Origin: Novosphingobium sp. CECT 9465
Lineage (GTDB): Bacteria > Pseudomonadota > Alphaproteobacteria > Sphingomonadales > Sphingomonadaceae
Direction of reading: 5' to 3'
DNA length: 9,726 nt
Assembly: GCF_920987055.1 (NCBI RefSeq)
Contig: NZ_CAKLBX010000006.1
Coordinates: 1-9,726 of the forward strand
Below, one piece after another: positions 1 to 7,502 of this stretch. The position numbers and the translations under genes are program-made. The notes below the pieces were generated by a model. The model worked only from the letters and a program-made list of their open reading frames with translations, did not search any database and was not told where the DNA came from. How positions within the stretch are numbered: position 1 is the stretch's first letter; the number at the start of each line of letters is the position of its first letter.

Positions 1-260
1 GGCAGAGAAAGTCTGGCGCTGTCGCCGCGAAGCAGCAATCGCGCCTGGCCTGAGCAACACATGATCGCAACGCCCCGAGCGGTCGACGGACTGGCCGTCC
101 CCGACCTGTTTGCACCATGCCTCAGATGCGGCAACAGCCTCATGCGCCGGCTTTTGCAACGACGACAGAAGCGACAACGTTGCAGCCTGCTGCCTCGGAC
201 TCATCGGCTGCCGCGGCTCACGAGATTTCTCCGGTCGCAGCATCCCGCTCTGGAAGGCAG
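1..260 (-). other. Open minus-strand stretch downstream of ardC, no recognised gene
   Basis: On the minus strand one frame stays open from about position 260 to the window edge. It can be entered from the ardC frame by one more single-base step near 255 (AADHML then FQSGML). The predicted residues are rich in S, Q, R and A and match no family I know. It may be a long C-terminal tail of ArdC or just GC-rich open frame. I see no RNA gene, repeat or terminator here. Confidence 0.2.
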
Positions 261-1139
261 CATATGATCGGCGGCACGCGAAGCAGCGCTGGCGGTCCGC
301 AGAATTGCACGATTGTTCCTGCCGAAGGATCGCGAGCCAGGAGCCGATATAATCACTGTGGCGACCGTTGGCCGAATGCCGAGCGCTGCGCAGACGAAGG
401 CTCCTGCCATCTCCGCGACCAGCTCCTCCCGGCCATATTCGGGCGACCCGAAGAGCCGGACTGATCCCGCGCAAGGCGAGAGGAGTGACCGCTCCAATGG
501 GCCAGTTCGTGAAAGGCGGTCCGGTGCCAGTTGACCGGCTCGAAGAATGCCTCGGGTCTGGACCTGAACATAGTCGTGCAGCGGGCTGTAGAAGGCGCTC
601 GTACCGCCGATACGAAAATCAGCCTTGGTTGCCCGAATTAAGGCATCGGCGGCCGGAAGGATGAGCTCTGCTATCAACCGGACGTGGCGGGACCGCCACA
701 TGCGGGGCAACCCCGCGCATTGCTCAGTAGAAAAAGACAGTAAAATGGCGCAGAAAGGGGATTGCAGGCCGGCCTCGCGGCCTCGTGAACGGCGCTCAGT
801 CTCTCGTCCCGGGTTGCGATTTTCCGGGTGTAGACAATGTCAGTCCCGCATTCGCCGCGACGAACGCTTCCTCCAAGCTCCCTGGCCTGGCGGAAAGTCA
901 CGAAGCCGTGTCCGGCAAAGCCGCGCTCGGCAATGGCGCTCAGAGGCTCAGGACATTGATCCCGCTGTACCGCCGACCGCTGACGGCGTTGAACGGCATC
1001 CCCACCGGAGCAGAACTGTTCGCCCAGGCCGGACCCACGGAACGCGTCCTGCCTCCAGTTCGGACAGTATTCCTTCGGTGATTTCGGCAATAGATATTGC
1101 GGGCTCGCGTGAGCCTTGCCGTGCAGTTCGATTGTCCAT
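201..1139 (-). pseudogene. ardC: ArdC-type antirestriction protein (DUF1738 plus zincin-like peptidase domain), frameshifted
   Basis: ArdC proteins are carried by conjugative plasmids; they bind single-stranded DNA and protect incoming DNA from restriction. The pieces appear in family order on the minus strand. The ATG at 1139 is preceded by AAAGGA with a 6-nt spacer. The N-terminal domain shows EITEGILSELEAGRVPWV, then GMPFNAVSGRRYSGINVL, then ERGFAGHGFVTFRQARELGG and VRRGECGTDIVYTRK. The C-terminal peptidase-like part shows DFRIGGTSAFYSPLHDY, FEPVNWHRTAFHELAHWSGH with the HExxH zinc motif, and GSPEYGREELVAEMAGAFVC. These lie in several frames, so at least five frame steps break the gene; all fit loss of one base, except one near 550 that needs two. 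The 3' end is uncertain: the last frame stops at 201-203, but another step would keep the frame open. Family assignment is firm; whether the gene is truly dead is not. Confidence 0.85.
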
Positions 1140-1424
1140 CGCGCGTCCTTTCGCGACGGGCGGGAGTCACTCTCTCTCCCTTCATCCCGTCACGGCTGCA
1201 CGAAGCTGGCCTCTCGCACTTGGGCGTTGCGGGGTGGAACCCCGCTGAAGGGTAGCCCGGGACGCATAGCGGCACGGGCTCAGGGGAAGGCCTTCCCAAG
1301 AGGCCTGCTCGCCTCCCTCAAGACGCCGGCCCATTTTCGTTGTCCAAGGCATTGTCGCTCGCGATGTTGCGAAACCCTATGCGCGCCGCGGGGACGCCGC
1401 TAAGTCAATGCTCAGGTAAAAACG
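1140..1424. promoter_or_regulatory. Divergent intergenic region with a 14-bp perfect palindrome at 1284-1297
   Basis: This 285-nt gap lies between the leftward ardC and the rightward PLD-like gene, so promoters for both should be here. GGGAAGGCCTTCCC at 1284-1297 is a perfect 14-bp palindrome, and its core AGGCCT recurs at 1301-1306. That could be an operator for a regulator shared by both genes, but no regulator gene is visible and I could not assign -35/-10 boxes with confidence. Confidence 0.3.
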
Positions 1425-2644
1425 ATGCAACAGGTAAGGCATGCGAATATCCTCCTGGTGAACGCGGCCTCGACGGCGCGCATACTTTCAGCGCTCATCC
1501 AAAAGCATGACAGTATCTCGATTGCGGTGGCTTGGGTGGCATCACCGATGTCGCAGACACGCTCCTTGCCCATTCCGAGAAGTTCGAGTCCCTTCTCCTA
1601 GGTGTGGACTTCTCTGCAACCGAGACCGCGCTTGTCGATCGCCTAGTTGGTTCCCTGCCTATGTCGCGAAGAGCCGTCCGGGCTGCTTTCATCCCAAGAT
1701 TTTCTACTTTGAGACGGGAGTGAAGCTGAGGCGATCGTCGGCAGTGCCAACTTCACCAAGGGCGCCTGGGTGCTAACTTCGAGCCGGCGTCCATGCGAAG
1801 GGAGCGACCGACAATCCTTTCTTCGTGCAAGTCCGCAGCCAGATCAAAACCTACTACGCACCGCTCCGCCTGACCATCACGCGAGAACTGAATGCCGAGA
1901 GCTACAAGCGCCAGGCAAAAGCGGCTGCAGGTAAGCCGAGCCAAAGAGCCCGATCCTGCCGGACAGTCGCAAAGAGTGGGCGCGGGTCAACGCGCCGCTC
2001 GCGACGATGGAATGGCCTGAATTCGTGAAGCGTGCCCGTCGCGACGAGTATCATGACTTTATGGAGCGCATGAAGCTCGTGCGGGCCATCAACATATCTT
2101 CTCGCGCACCTCCTCCTTTGCAGAGGTCACGGCTGCCGAGGCCAAGGGCATCGCCGGCGTGCTCGGCAAGCATGAGGCCGAGACCGAGGGCTGGCCAATC
2201 TCACTGGGGCTGGTTCGGCTCAATGGGCGGTGCCGGCACATTTGCCGAATTGATCGTCTGGAGGACAGCGCACTTGCCGCACGCTCGATGTCATCCCGCC
2301 CCGCGATGAAGTGACCGAGGCCCAGTTCAACGCTTTTGTCGCTGCGTTCACGGCCGCCTTCTCGAAATCATCGCGCGTGGCGCGGCTGGCACCGGCCACC
2401 CGGTTGCTTGCCATGAAGCGGCCGGATGTCTTTCTGCGTCAACGGTGGCAACACTCCAGGCCTCGCGAATGCACTCTCTTTCGCGCCGACGACGATCAAA
2501 CTCGAAAACTATTGGCGCCGCGTCATAGAGCCCATCAGGCAGGCGCCTTGGTACACGGTCGATCGGGCTGCCGGGCGCGACACCGAGCTCTGGGACGCGC
2601 GCGTCGCCATGCTCGACGCCATCTATTACCGACCGACCAACTGA
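1425..2644 (+). pseudogene. Phospholipase D-like (HKD motif) nuclease-type protein, frameshifted
   Basis: The start ATG at 1425 has AGG at 1414-1416, an 8-nt spacer. The protein can be followed through about a dozen frame steps: SISIAVAWGGITDVADTLL, then CFHPKIFYFETG, EAIVGSANFTKG, NPFFVQVRSQIKTYY, PILPDSRKEWARVNAP, MEWPEFVKRARRDEYHDFM, HIFSRTSSFAEVTAAEAKG, WGWFGSMGGAGTFAELI, EAQFNAFVAAFTAAFSKSS, CVNGGNTPGLANALSF and ARVAMLDAIYYRPTN before TGA at 2642-2644. HPK followed by GSANF is the H-x-K...G-S-x-N signature of PLD-superfamily phosphodiesterases, often nucleases or helicase-associated subunits in bacterial defence loci. Only one HKD motif is seen, so the enzyme would act as a dimer, as in single-domain PLD nucleases. 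The reconstructed length is about 410 residues. The next gene overlaps its stop codon. Specific function unknown. Confidence 0.75.
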
Positions 2645-3171
2645 TGGGCAGCGTTCCTGAAGTGAAGAGCGGGCTGGTGCGCTGGATAGGCAGTGTTGTT
2701 GATCTGAGCCTTGCCGACCAGCACGAAATTGCGAGCTCGTCAAAGCAGGCGGTGCCATCCAGGCCAGCGTCGAGGCCATCCTCCCGAGACTCCGTCAGAC
2801 AAAATGTTGGCCTTGCTGCGCGAAGAGGAAGGGGGGCGCATCGTCGGCGTCGGTGCTCTCAAGACCCCACTGCCGCATTATCGCAAGGTCGGTTCACGAA
2901 CGCGGGTGCATCGCTCGTCGGCTTCGAAGGAGCGCCCGAGCTTGGATATGTCGTCGTCCATAGCGCTCGACGCGGCCAGATGCTCTCCGGCGATCTCGTC
3001 GAGGCGATTGCTGGGGCGATCAATGAACCTGCTTTCGCCACGACCGATAGCAACACCATGCGTAACAACCTTGCACGGTCGGGCTTTAGAAGGGTCGGGA
3101 CAGACTGGCAGGGCAGCAAGGGCGACCTATCGTTGTGGGTCATTGATCCGGGCAGCAGCCCATCCTTGTAA
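2644..3171 (+). pseudogene. GNAT-family N-acetyltransferase, frameshifted, coupled to the PLD-like gene
   Basis: The ATG at 2644 shares its A with the TGA of the PLD-like gene (TGATG), so the pair was probably translated together. The segments run MGSVPEVKSGLVRWIGSVVD, then ELVKAGGAIQASVEAILPRL, KMLALLREEE, GRIVGVGALKTPLPHYRKV, and finally GAPELGYVVVHSARRGQM, INEPAFATTDSNTMRNNL, ARSGFRRVG to the stop at 3169-3171. The VGVGALK strand, the LGYVVV...RRGQ turn that contacts acetyl-CoA and the N-x-x-M-x-x-x-L-x-x-x-GF ending are typical of GNAT enzymes. Length would be about 177 residues, normal for the family. Three frame changes, near 2732, 2796 and 2885, each fit one missing base. The acceptor substrate cannot be read from the sequence. 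A GNAT next to a nuclease-like gene could be a modifier, an antitoxin-like partner or a toxin. Confidence 0.7.
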
Positions 3172-3421
3172 TTCTCCGGAAAATCTGCACTTTCTGGACA
3201 ATAGAGTCGCGATGACCCATTCTATCAGTACCGTTGAGGTCTCGAAGTCGTTCGGCCGATTCAGCCGCCAAATACTCGAAGCACCGCTCGCCGTCACGCA
3301 GCATGACCATGTCAGCCTGGTCCATATATCGCACGCTGGATATCGGCGTCTCCAGAACCGCGATCGCGAGATCATCACCTTCCGAGACGTTACCCATGAC
3401 GATCGCGCCGCCGCCGCGCAC
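3140..3421 (-). CDS. Small protein of unknown function, convergent with the acetyltransferase
   Basis: I do not recognise this protein. From a GTG at 3421 it has 93 residues; an in-frame ATG at 3397 is another possible start. The frame stays open upstream to at least 3466 and encodes TRVFVIKLGDFGRCV there, which reads like a natural N-terminus; a purine-rich AGGGGAGGGG lies just upstream at about 3473-3482. The true start may therefore be near 3470 with a base missing. Visible segments are NVSEGDDLAIAVLETPISS, YMDQADMVMLRDGERCFEYL and AESAERLRDLNGTDRMGH: acidic, no signal peptide, no membrane segment. It lies downstream of the RES gene on the same strand, so it may be its partner. Its last 32 nt overlap the 3' end of the acetyltransferase on the opposite strand. 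Confidence 0.5.
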   Translation of the reverse strand: MRGGGAIVMGNVSEGDDLAIAVLETPISSVRYMDQADMVMLRDGERCFEYLAAESAERLRDLNGTDRMGHRDSIVQKVQIFRRITRMGCCPDQ

Positions 3422-3498
3422 GCATCGTCCGAAGTCTCCAAGTTTGATGACGAAAACCCGGGTAACTGATGCCCCTCCCCTACCGGCCGCGTAATCTG

Positions 3499-4393
3499 TT
3501 ACGCGTTTCTCTCGAATTCAGGCCAAGCCCGTCTTCGAGACGGCAGCAAAGACAGGTCCTCCCGAACACGCAAGCGTCTGACGACAGCTTCAACGGCCCT
3601 TGATTCAGTCATACTGCTCCACAGACAGCATCTGCAAAAGAACCTGCTATCTGGGTTGACTTCACTGCGCATCGTAGGGTCGACATCGGCATCTTCTGCG
3701 AACAGGACGATACACTTACCTTGGGTATTGCTGGCGCTACGATAAAGAATGCCACCGATCGGGCTCCCCTTCCGATCTTTCATTATGCCCGGAAATACTC
3801 CGTTACGATCTGAGTCGGACATAATCGATGTGGACGCGCTCGTCCTTCTCAATCCTTTTCCGAAAATCGTTTAGGAACTGGTGCATGAACAAGGCCCAAT
3901 CGTACAGATGTGCGCGCCTGCTATCGAATATGCTAACAGTGGGCGAAGAAGTGATGTCCAACACTTTGGCTGCTCGTGTCAGAGCGAAGCGCCCATAGCA
4001 TGGCGTGCTGATGGCTTCTTAAGGGTCTCCGCACAGCAGTCTTTTGCTCTTCGGCCCCATAAAACATGGGAATTCCAGCCGGGCTCATCCGGTTTTGCGC
4101 CGCGAACTGACGAGGCGCCGGCCCAAGCTCACGCGGCTCGCGAAATTTTCGCCGGGTTCTTCTCGCGGCAACGGTAGAACTCCGTCCCCTGCGGCAACTT
4201 CCGGATCATCCTCTCCTTCCTGCAGCGAGCGGAGATGAATTCCAAGAGTTCTTCGGGCGAAATATCCTCCTCATTCGCTCCCGCCGCCTGCTGCAAAAAA
4301 GTAGCGGCGTCGGTGCTTTACGAGTTCAACGAAGTCTTGCCACCCGTACGAGTAAACTGTTCCCCGTCAGCACCAATGGCACAGATTTGAGGT
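3499..4393 (-). pseudogene. RES-domain NAD+-degrading toxin-like gene (probable HEPN/RES type), 5'-truncated by the IS and frameshifted
   Basis: RES domains resemble ADP-ribosyltransferases; characterised RES toxins deplete NAD+. Reading leftward from the IS edge: GWQDFVELVKHRRRYFF, then NEEDISPEELLEFISARCRK, LPQGTEFYRCREKNPAKIS, QFAAQNRMSPAGIPMFYGAE, GRFALTRAAKVLDITSSPTV, DWALFMHQFLNDFRKRIEK, HIDYV, PTQIVTEYFR, GGILYRSASNTQGKCIVLF, ending at TGA 3499-3501. FYRCR, NRMSPAGIPMFYGA with the following TA-V-E, and the GILYRSA...GKCIVLF end match RES domains; the Arg, Tyr and Glu expected in the pocket are present. The piece before the RES core resembles the N-terminal helical region of the HEPN/RES-type proteins. 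At least five frame steps, all fitting single-base loss, break it, for example near 3810 and 3785. The N-terminus is gone at the IS boundary. Family call is firm for RES, moderate for HEPN. Confidence 0.72.
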
Positions 4394-4398
4394 TGTGA

Positions 4399-4465
4399 TT
4401 TAAGGAGTGTTGGGGCTTCGTCGTAGTGACGAAGGAACGAAGATGAAGCCCCAACACTCCTTAAA
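4399..4465 (+). repeat. Perfect 21-bp inverted repeat enclosing the orfA ribosome-binding site and start codon
   Basis: Arms 4399-4419 (TTTAAGGAGTGTTGGGG...) and 4445-4465 are exact reverse complements, 21 bp with a 25-nt loop. The left arm overlaps the IS terminal repeat; the right arm encodes the first residues of OrfA (KPQHSLK). The loop holds GAAGGA at 4431-4436 and the first two bases of the ATG at 4443. RNA entering from a flanking gene would form a very stable hairpin over this start. IS elements such as IS10 and IS50 use similar hairpins to stop readthrough RNA from producing transposase; that role here is inference. Confidence 0.8.
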
Positions 4466-4827
4466 AAAATCGCCGATGAAGGCCCCTGCCGAGCGGGTGG
4501 TGAAGGACACCGGCGGCAGACCCGTCGGCACTTCTCGGCCGAAGACAAGATCAGGATCGTGCTGGATGGCCTGCGCGGCGAGGACAGCATTGCCGAGCTG
4601 TGCCGCAAGGAAGGCATCGCCCAAAGCCTGTATTACACCTGGTCGAAGGAGTTCATGGAAGCGGGCAAGCGTCGCCTGGCTGGCGACACTGCCCGTGCCG
4701 CAACCACCGGCGAGGTGCAGGACCTGCGCCGCGAAGCCCGTGCCCTGAAGGAATGCGTTGCCGACCTGACGCTCGAAACCGTCTGCTCAAAAAAAGTATG
4801 ATCGCGGATGGGGGCGACGACGAATGA
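4443..4827 (+). pseudogene. IS3-family OrfA (HTH DNA-binding protein), two frameshifts
   Basis: OrfA binds the IS ends and supplies the N-terminal half of the OrfAB transposase fusion. ATG 4443 has GAAGGA with a 6-nt spacer. The protein starts KPQHSLKKSPMKAPAERVVK, changes frame near 4510 (GACACCGG where GACATCCGG would fit, giving RRQTRRHFSAEDKIRIVLDG), continues DSIAELCRKEGIAQSLYYTW, the helix-turn-helix, then EVQDLRREARALKE, the leucine-zipper-like helix, and changes frame again near 4777 (GAAACC for GAAAACC) to finish ENRLLKKSMIADGGDDE at TGA 4825-4827. With both bases restored it would be about 128 residues. The stop overlaps the orfB ATG at 4824 (ATGA). Both defects are single-base losses. 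As sequenced no complete OrfA is made. Confidence 0.8.
4789..4796 (+). promoter_or_regulatory. A7G slippery run, candidate programmed -1 frameshift site between orfA and orfB
   Basis: Seven A's followed by G lie at 4789-4796, near the end of orfA (codons for LLKKS). A -1 slip here enters the orfB frame and reads KKYDRGWGRRR without a stop into the orfB ATG at 4824. A-rich -1 slippery heptamers are how many IS3 elements make the OrfAB transposase. The ATGA overlap at 4824-4827 also allows separate OrfB translation. Confidence 0.55.
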
Positions 4828-5262
4828 GGTATCCAGCATCGGAGAAGCTCGAGATCATCCGGATCGTCGAGCAATCGCACCTACCAGCCAAGCACACGTT
4901 GGACGAGCTCGGCATTGCCCGTCGGACCTTCTACCGCTGGTACGACCGGTTCCTCGAAGGCGGCCCGGAGGCGCTGGAGGATCGGCCATCGACACCGAGC
5001 CGGGTGTGGAACCGGATCCCGCCTGACATCCATGATCAGATCATCGAGCTGGCGCTGGGGCAGTCCGAGCTAAGCCCCCGGGAACTGGCGGTGCGTTTTA
5101 CCGATGAGAGGCGCTACTTCGTGTCGGAAGCCACGGTTTACCGTCTGTTGAAGGCCCACGATCTGATCACCAGCCCGGCCTATGTCGTGATCAAGGCCGC
5201 CGATCAGTTCCACACCAAGACCACGCGGGTAAACGAGATGTGGCAGACTGATTTTACCTACT
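4824..5262 (+). CDS. IS3-family OrfB transposase, 5' exon (joins to 7503-8044)
   Basis: This is the first part of the DDE transposase that cuts and joins IS ends. Joined to 7503-8044 it gives an uninterrupted 326-residue protein: codon 147 is split T|TC (Phe), restoring the usual TDFTYFKIIGWGW. The 5' exon carries an N-terminal HTH region (LDELGIARRTFYRWYDRF, about residues 29-46), a linker, and the first catalytic Asp, D143, in QTDFTY. With D209 and E245 in the 3' exon the spacing is D-65-D-35-E, the canonical DD(35)E arrangement. Unlike orfA it has no frameshift. Unspliced RNA would give a dead 179-residue protein ending at 5363. The start ATG overlaps the orfA stop, and a -1 slip upstream could fuse the two. 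Confidence 0.9.
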
Positions 5263-5790
5263 GTGCGCCTCGTCCCGGATGGTCCGGGGTGCATATGACT
5301 GGAATGCAAAGGAGAAAGGAGGAACTGAACGAATGCCTTGCCCTCTGCTGTGAGGGGGCATGAGCCCAAGCGGCGGTGACCTGCCGTCAACTGGCAGGGT
5401 GACGTAGCCCGCAGGTAAAGGGGATTGAGGCGAAGCCGTTACGCCGAGATGGTCCCCGAGGCTGTAGCGCTGGAAGGTTGAGGAACACGAACCGGTTAAT
5501 CCGCATCCGAGGGCTGAAATGTCGCCTTCGCCTACACGGCTTAACAGGCGGAATGCTGATGATGGCGCCGGAGACGTATGTCGGCGACATCCGAATGTGG
5601 CCGGAAATGTAGCCCGTCCGCATGGAGCCATGGAGAGAATGCAGCCAGGCCATGGCATCGGCATCGACTTGCGGGACGCAAGGACAAGGACTGCGACCGG
5701 CAGCCTCCCCAGCGCGCGAAAGTCCAGCATATGAACGAGGGAAGGCATGATGGAATGCCAAGGGAGTTGGCCCCGATGTCCACCGTGCTG

Positions 5791-5813
5791 GCGGAGTCCC
5801 CGTAGTAGTCCGC
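5791..5813 (+). ncRNA. Exon-binding stem-loop (EBS1) of the group II intron
   Basis: GCGGA (5791-5795) pairs with TCCGC (5809-5813), leaving a 13-nt loop GTCCCCGTAGTAG. AGTAG at 5804-5808 is complementary to CTACT at 5258-5262, the last five bases of the 5' exon, as expected for EBS1-IBS1. A sixth pair would be U-C and does not form. EBS2 was not assigned with confidence. Confidence 0.6.
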
Positions 5814-5898
5814 GACAGGGAAAGCCTGTCACATGGCGAAGGGGGACAGTTCAATCAGCTTGAAGTGCAAACTACCTGACCAAACGAGGTGAAGACCT

Positions 5899-7428
5899 TT
5901 GATAATCAGCGAAATGCAGCACAAGCTCGCGACGTGGGCCGAGAGCGACCAGAACCGCAAGTTCGATCGCCTTCTCCGGCTCATTGCCGATCGGGCGTGG
6001 CTTGCCGAGGCGGCTCGGATCGTGCTGGCGTCGAGTGGCGCCAATACGCCGGGCATCGACGGAATGGACAAGCGACGGATGCAGGCCGTACTGGCAGAAC
6101 AGCTGGCCAGTCTGCGAACGGACTTGCTGACGGGGAGTTATCACCCGCAGCCGGTCAGGCGAATCTATATCCCGAAAGCCAATGGCAAGAAACGACCACT
6201 TGGTATCCCGACCCTGAAAGACCGCATCGTCCAGCGCGCGATGCTGATGGCCATGGAGCCGATCTGGGAAAGCGACTTCCATCGCCTCTCCTACGGCTTC
6301 AGGCCGGAACGCAGCGTGCATCACGCTGTCCGGACCGTGAAGATACAGTTGCAGGATAGTGGTGCCGGAGCGCGGGGCCGCTGGATCATCGAAGGTGATC
6401 TGGCGAGCTACTTCGATACGGTCCACCACCGGCTTCTGCTTCGCTGCGTTCGGCGGCGAATCCGGGATGATCGGTTTGTTGATCTGCTCTGGCGATTCCT
6501 GAAGGCGGGCCACGTCGACCGTGGCCTGTTCGTCGCCTCAAGCGAAGGTGTACCGCAAGGCGGCGTGCTGTCGCCGCTCCTGTCCAACATCATGCTCCAT
6601 GAGTTTGATGCGTGGCTGGAGGCGAAATACCTGAGCGACAAGGCGCGAAAGGATCGCTGGGCATGGAACTTCGGCATCCAGCAGGGGCGCCCCATCACGG
6701 TTCGCGAGAACCGGCAATGGAAACCTGCTGTCGCCTACTGCCGTTACGCCGATGACTTCGTTGTCATCGTCAAGGGCACCAAGGCACATGCCGAGGCCAT
6801 CCGCGAGGAATGCCGGGCCTTTCTGGAAGACGACCTGAAGCTGACGTTGAATATGGACAAGAGCCATATCACCCACGTCGACGACGGGTTCGTGTTCCTC
6901 GGGCACCGGATTATCCGCAGGCGGGGATCGAGCGGACGCATGTCCGTGGTCTCAACGATACCCAAGGAGAAGGCCAAGACCTTCGCTCGCCGATTGGTCG
7001 AGGCTCTCTCCGGCAATCATGAGGTTGCCGCGGTGGACATGATCGACGGTCTGAACCGCCAGCTGGCGGGATGGGCTGCGTTCTACAGGTTCACCGACTT
7101 CACGGCGCGCACATTCCGGCGCATCGACACCGTCGTGTTCTGGAAAATGGCGCACTGGTTGGCGCAGAAGTACCGGTCCCGTATCAAGCCTTTGATGCGT
7201 AAATGGTACCGCATGCCGGAAACCGGCCAATCGAAGACGTGGCTGGTCTACGGTCGAAGCAATCAGGGCAATGCCGTCGGCAAGGCGCTGCGACGACTGG
7301 TCACAAGCCAGAAGATGCAGTTCCGGTGGCGGAATCCGGAGCGAAATCCCTACATCTATCGGGACGAGCTCCGAAACACCGTCACCTCCCGCTATCGTGA
7401 TGTCGCCATGGCCTTGGACCAAGGTTGA
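5899..7428 (+). CDS. ltrA: Group II intron-encoded reverse transcriptase/maturase (LtrA type, no HNH domain)
   Basis: The 509-residue protein helps the intron RNA fold and splice and copies it into DNA at new sites. I chose the TTG at 5899 because GAGGTG at 5886-5891 sits 7 nt before it; the in-frame ATG at 5914 is too far from that site. The RT domain shows the IYIPKANGKKRPLGIPTLKD block (from about residue 89), GDLASYFDTV with D167 and D173, GVPQGGVLSPLLSNI at 217-231 and the catalytic YADD at 283-286. The maturase (X/thumb) domain follows, about 350-430, including LNRQLAGWAAFYRF around W392. The C-terminal part is basic (KPLMRKWYRM, RFRWRNPERNPYI-like) and probably binds DNA, but there is no CxxC/HNH endonuclease, as in RmInt1-type proteins that use replication forks for priming. 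Intact, no frameshift. Confidence 0.95.
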   Translation: MIISEMQHKLATWAESDQNRKFDRLLRLIADRAWLAEAARIVLASSGANTPGIDGMDKRRMQAVLAEQLASLRTDLLTGSYHPQPVRRIYIPKANGKKRPLGIPTLKDRIVQRAMLMAMEPIWESDFHRLSYGFRPERSVHHAVRTVKIQLQDSGAGARGRWIIEGDLASYFDTVHHRLLLRCVRRRIRDDRFVDLLWRFLKAGHVDRGLFVASSEGVPQGGVLSPLLSNIMLHEFDAWLEAKYLSDKARKDRWAWNFGIQQGRPITVRENRQWKPAVAYCRYADDFVVIVKGTKAHAEAIREECRAFLEDDLKLTLNMDKSHITHVDDGFVFLGHRIIRRRGSSGRMSVVSTIPKEKAKTFARRLVEALSGNHEVAAVDMIDGLNRQLAGWAAFYRFTDFTARTFRRIDTVVFWKMAHWLAQKYRSRIKPLMRKWYRMPETGQSKTWLVYGRSNQGNAVGKALRRLVTSQKMQFRWRNPERNPYIYRDELRNTVTSRYRDVAMALDQG

Positions 7429-7433
7429 ATAGA

Positions 7434-7502
7434 GAGCCGTATGCGCTGAAAGGTGCACGTACGGTTCGGGGAGGGGAAGCGCTTATGCGCTTCCTACTCC
7501 AC
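7434..7502 (+). ncRNA. Group II intron domains V and VI
   Basis: Domain V is the 34-nt hairpin at 7434-7467, beginning GAGCCGTATGCG with the AGC catalytic triad, a GAAA tetraloop and the closing CGTACGGTTC. Domain VI at 7468-7502 folds into GGAG/CTCC (7470-7473 with 7497-7500), then a nine-pair stem closing a TTAT loop, leaving A7496 bulged. That A is seven nucleotides from the 3' end, the expected position of the branch-point adenosine. Both are textbook quality. Confidence 0.92.

Larger units (their letters stand above)
5263..7502 (+). mobile_element. Group II intron inside orfB, sense orientation
   Basis: Boundaries are fixed by three independent signals: the 5' GTGCG at 5263, the 3' ...CTACTCCAC ending in AY at 7502, and exact restoration of the transposase frame on removal (2,240 nt). 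Domains I-III fill 5263-5898 with no other gene, the reverse transcriptase occupies the domain IV position, and domains V and VI follow at 7434-7502. The exon-binding loop at 5796-5808 contains AGTAG, complementary to CTACT ending the 5' exon. Insertion within a coding gene, not after a terminator, argues against class IIC; a IIB-like type is my best guess. All core parts look intact, so splicing and retromobility are plausible. Confidence 0.92.

Noticed and set aside
625..1248. 207-residue plus-strand open frame
   Set aside because: It is antisense to ardC, is rich in R, S and P, and has no recognisable domain; it is a shadow of the GC-rich gene on the other strand.
4824..5363. Transposase as a 179-residue gene ending at 5363
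   Set aside because: Residues after 5262 are intron sequence; the family's sequence continues at 7503.
5510..5610. EBS2 candidates (GAAAT at about 5516 and 5604) pairing with ATTTT at 5251-5255
   Set aside because: Two equally good short matches, each needing a G-U pair, with no supporting structure; not assigned.
5254..5854. Minus-strand open frames of 192 and 155 residues across the first part of the intron
   Set aside because: This stretch is the structured RNA of group II intron domains I-III; the frames have no family features.
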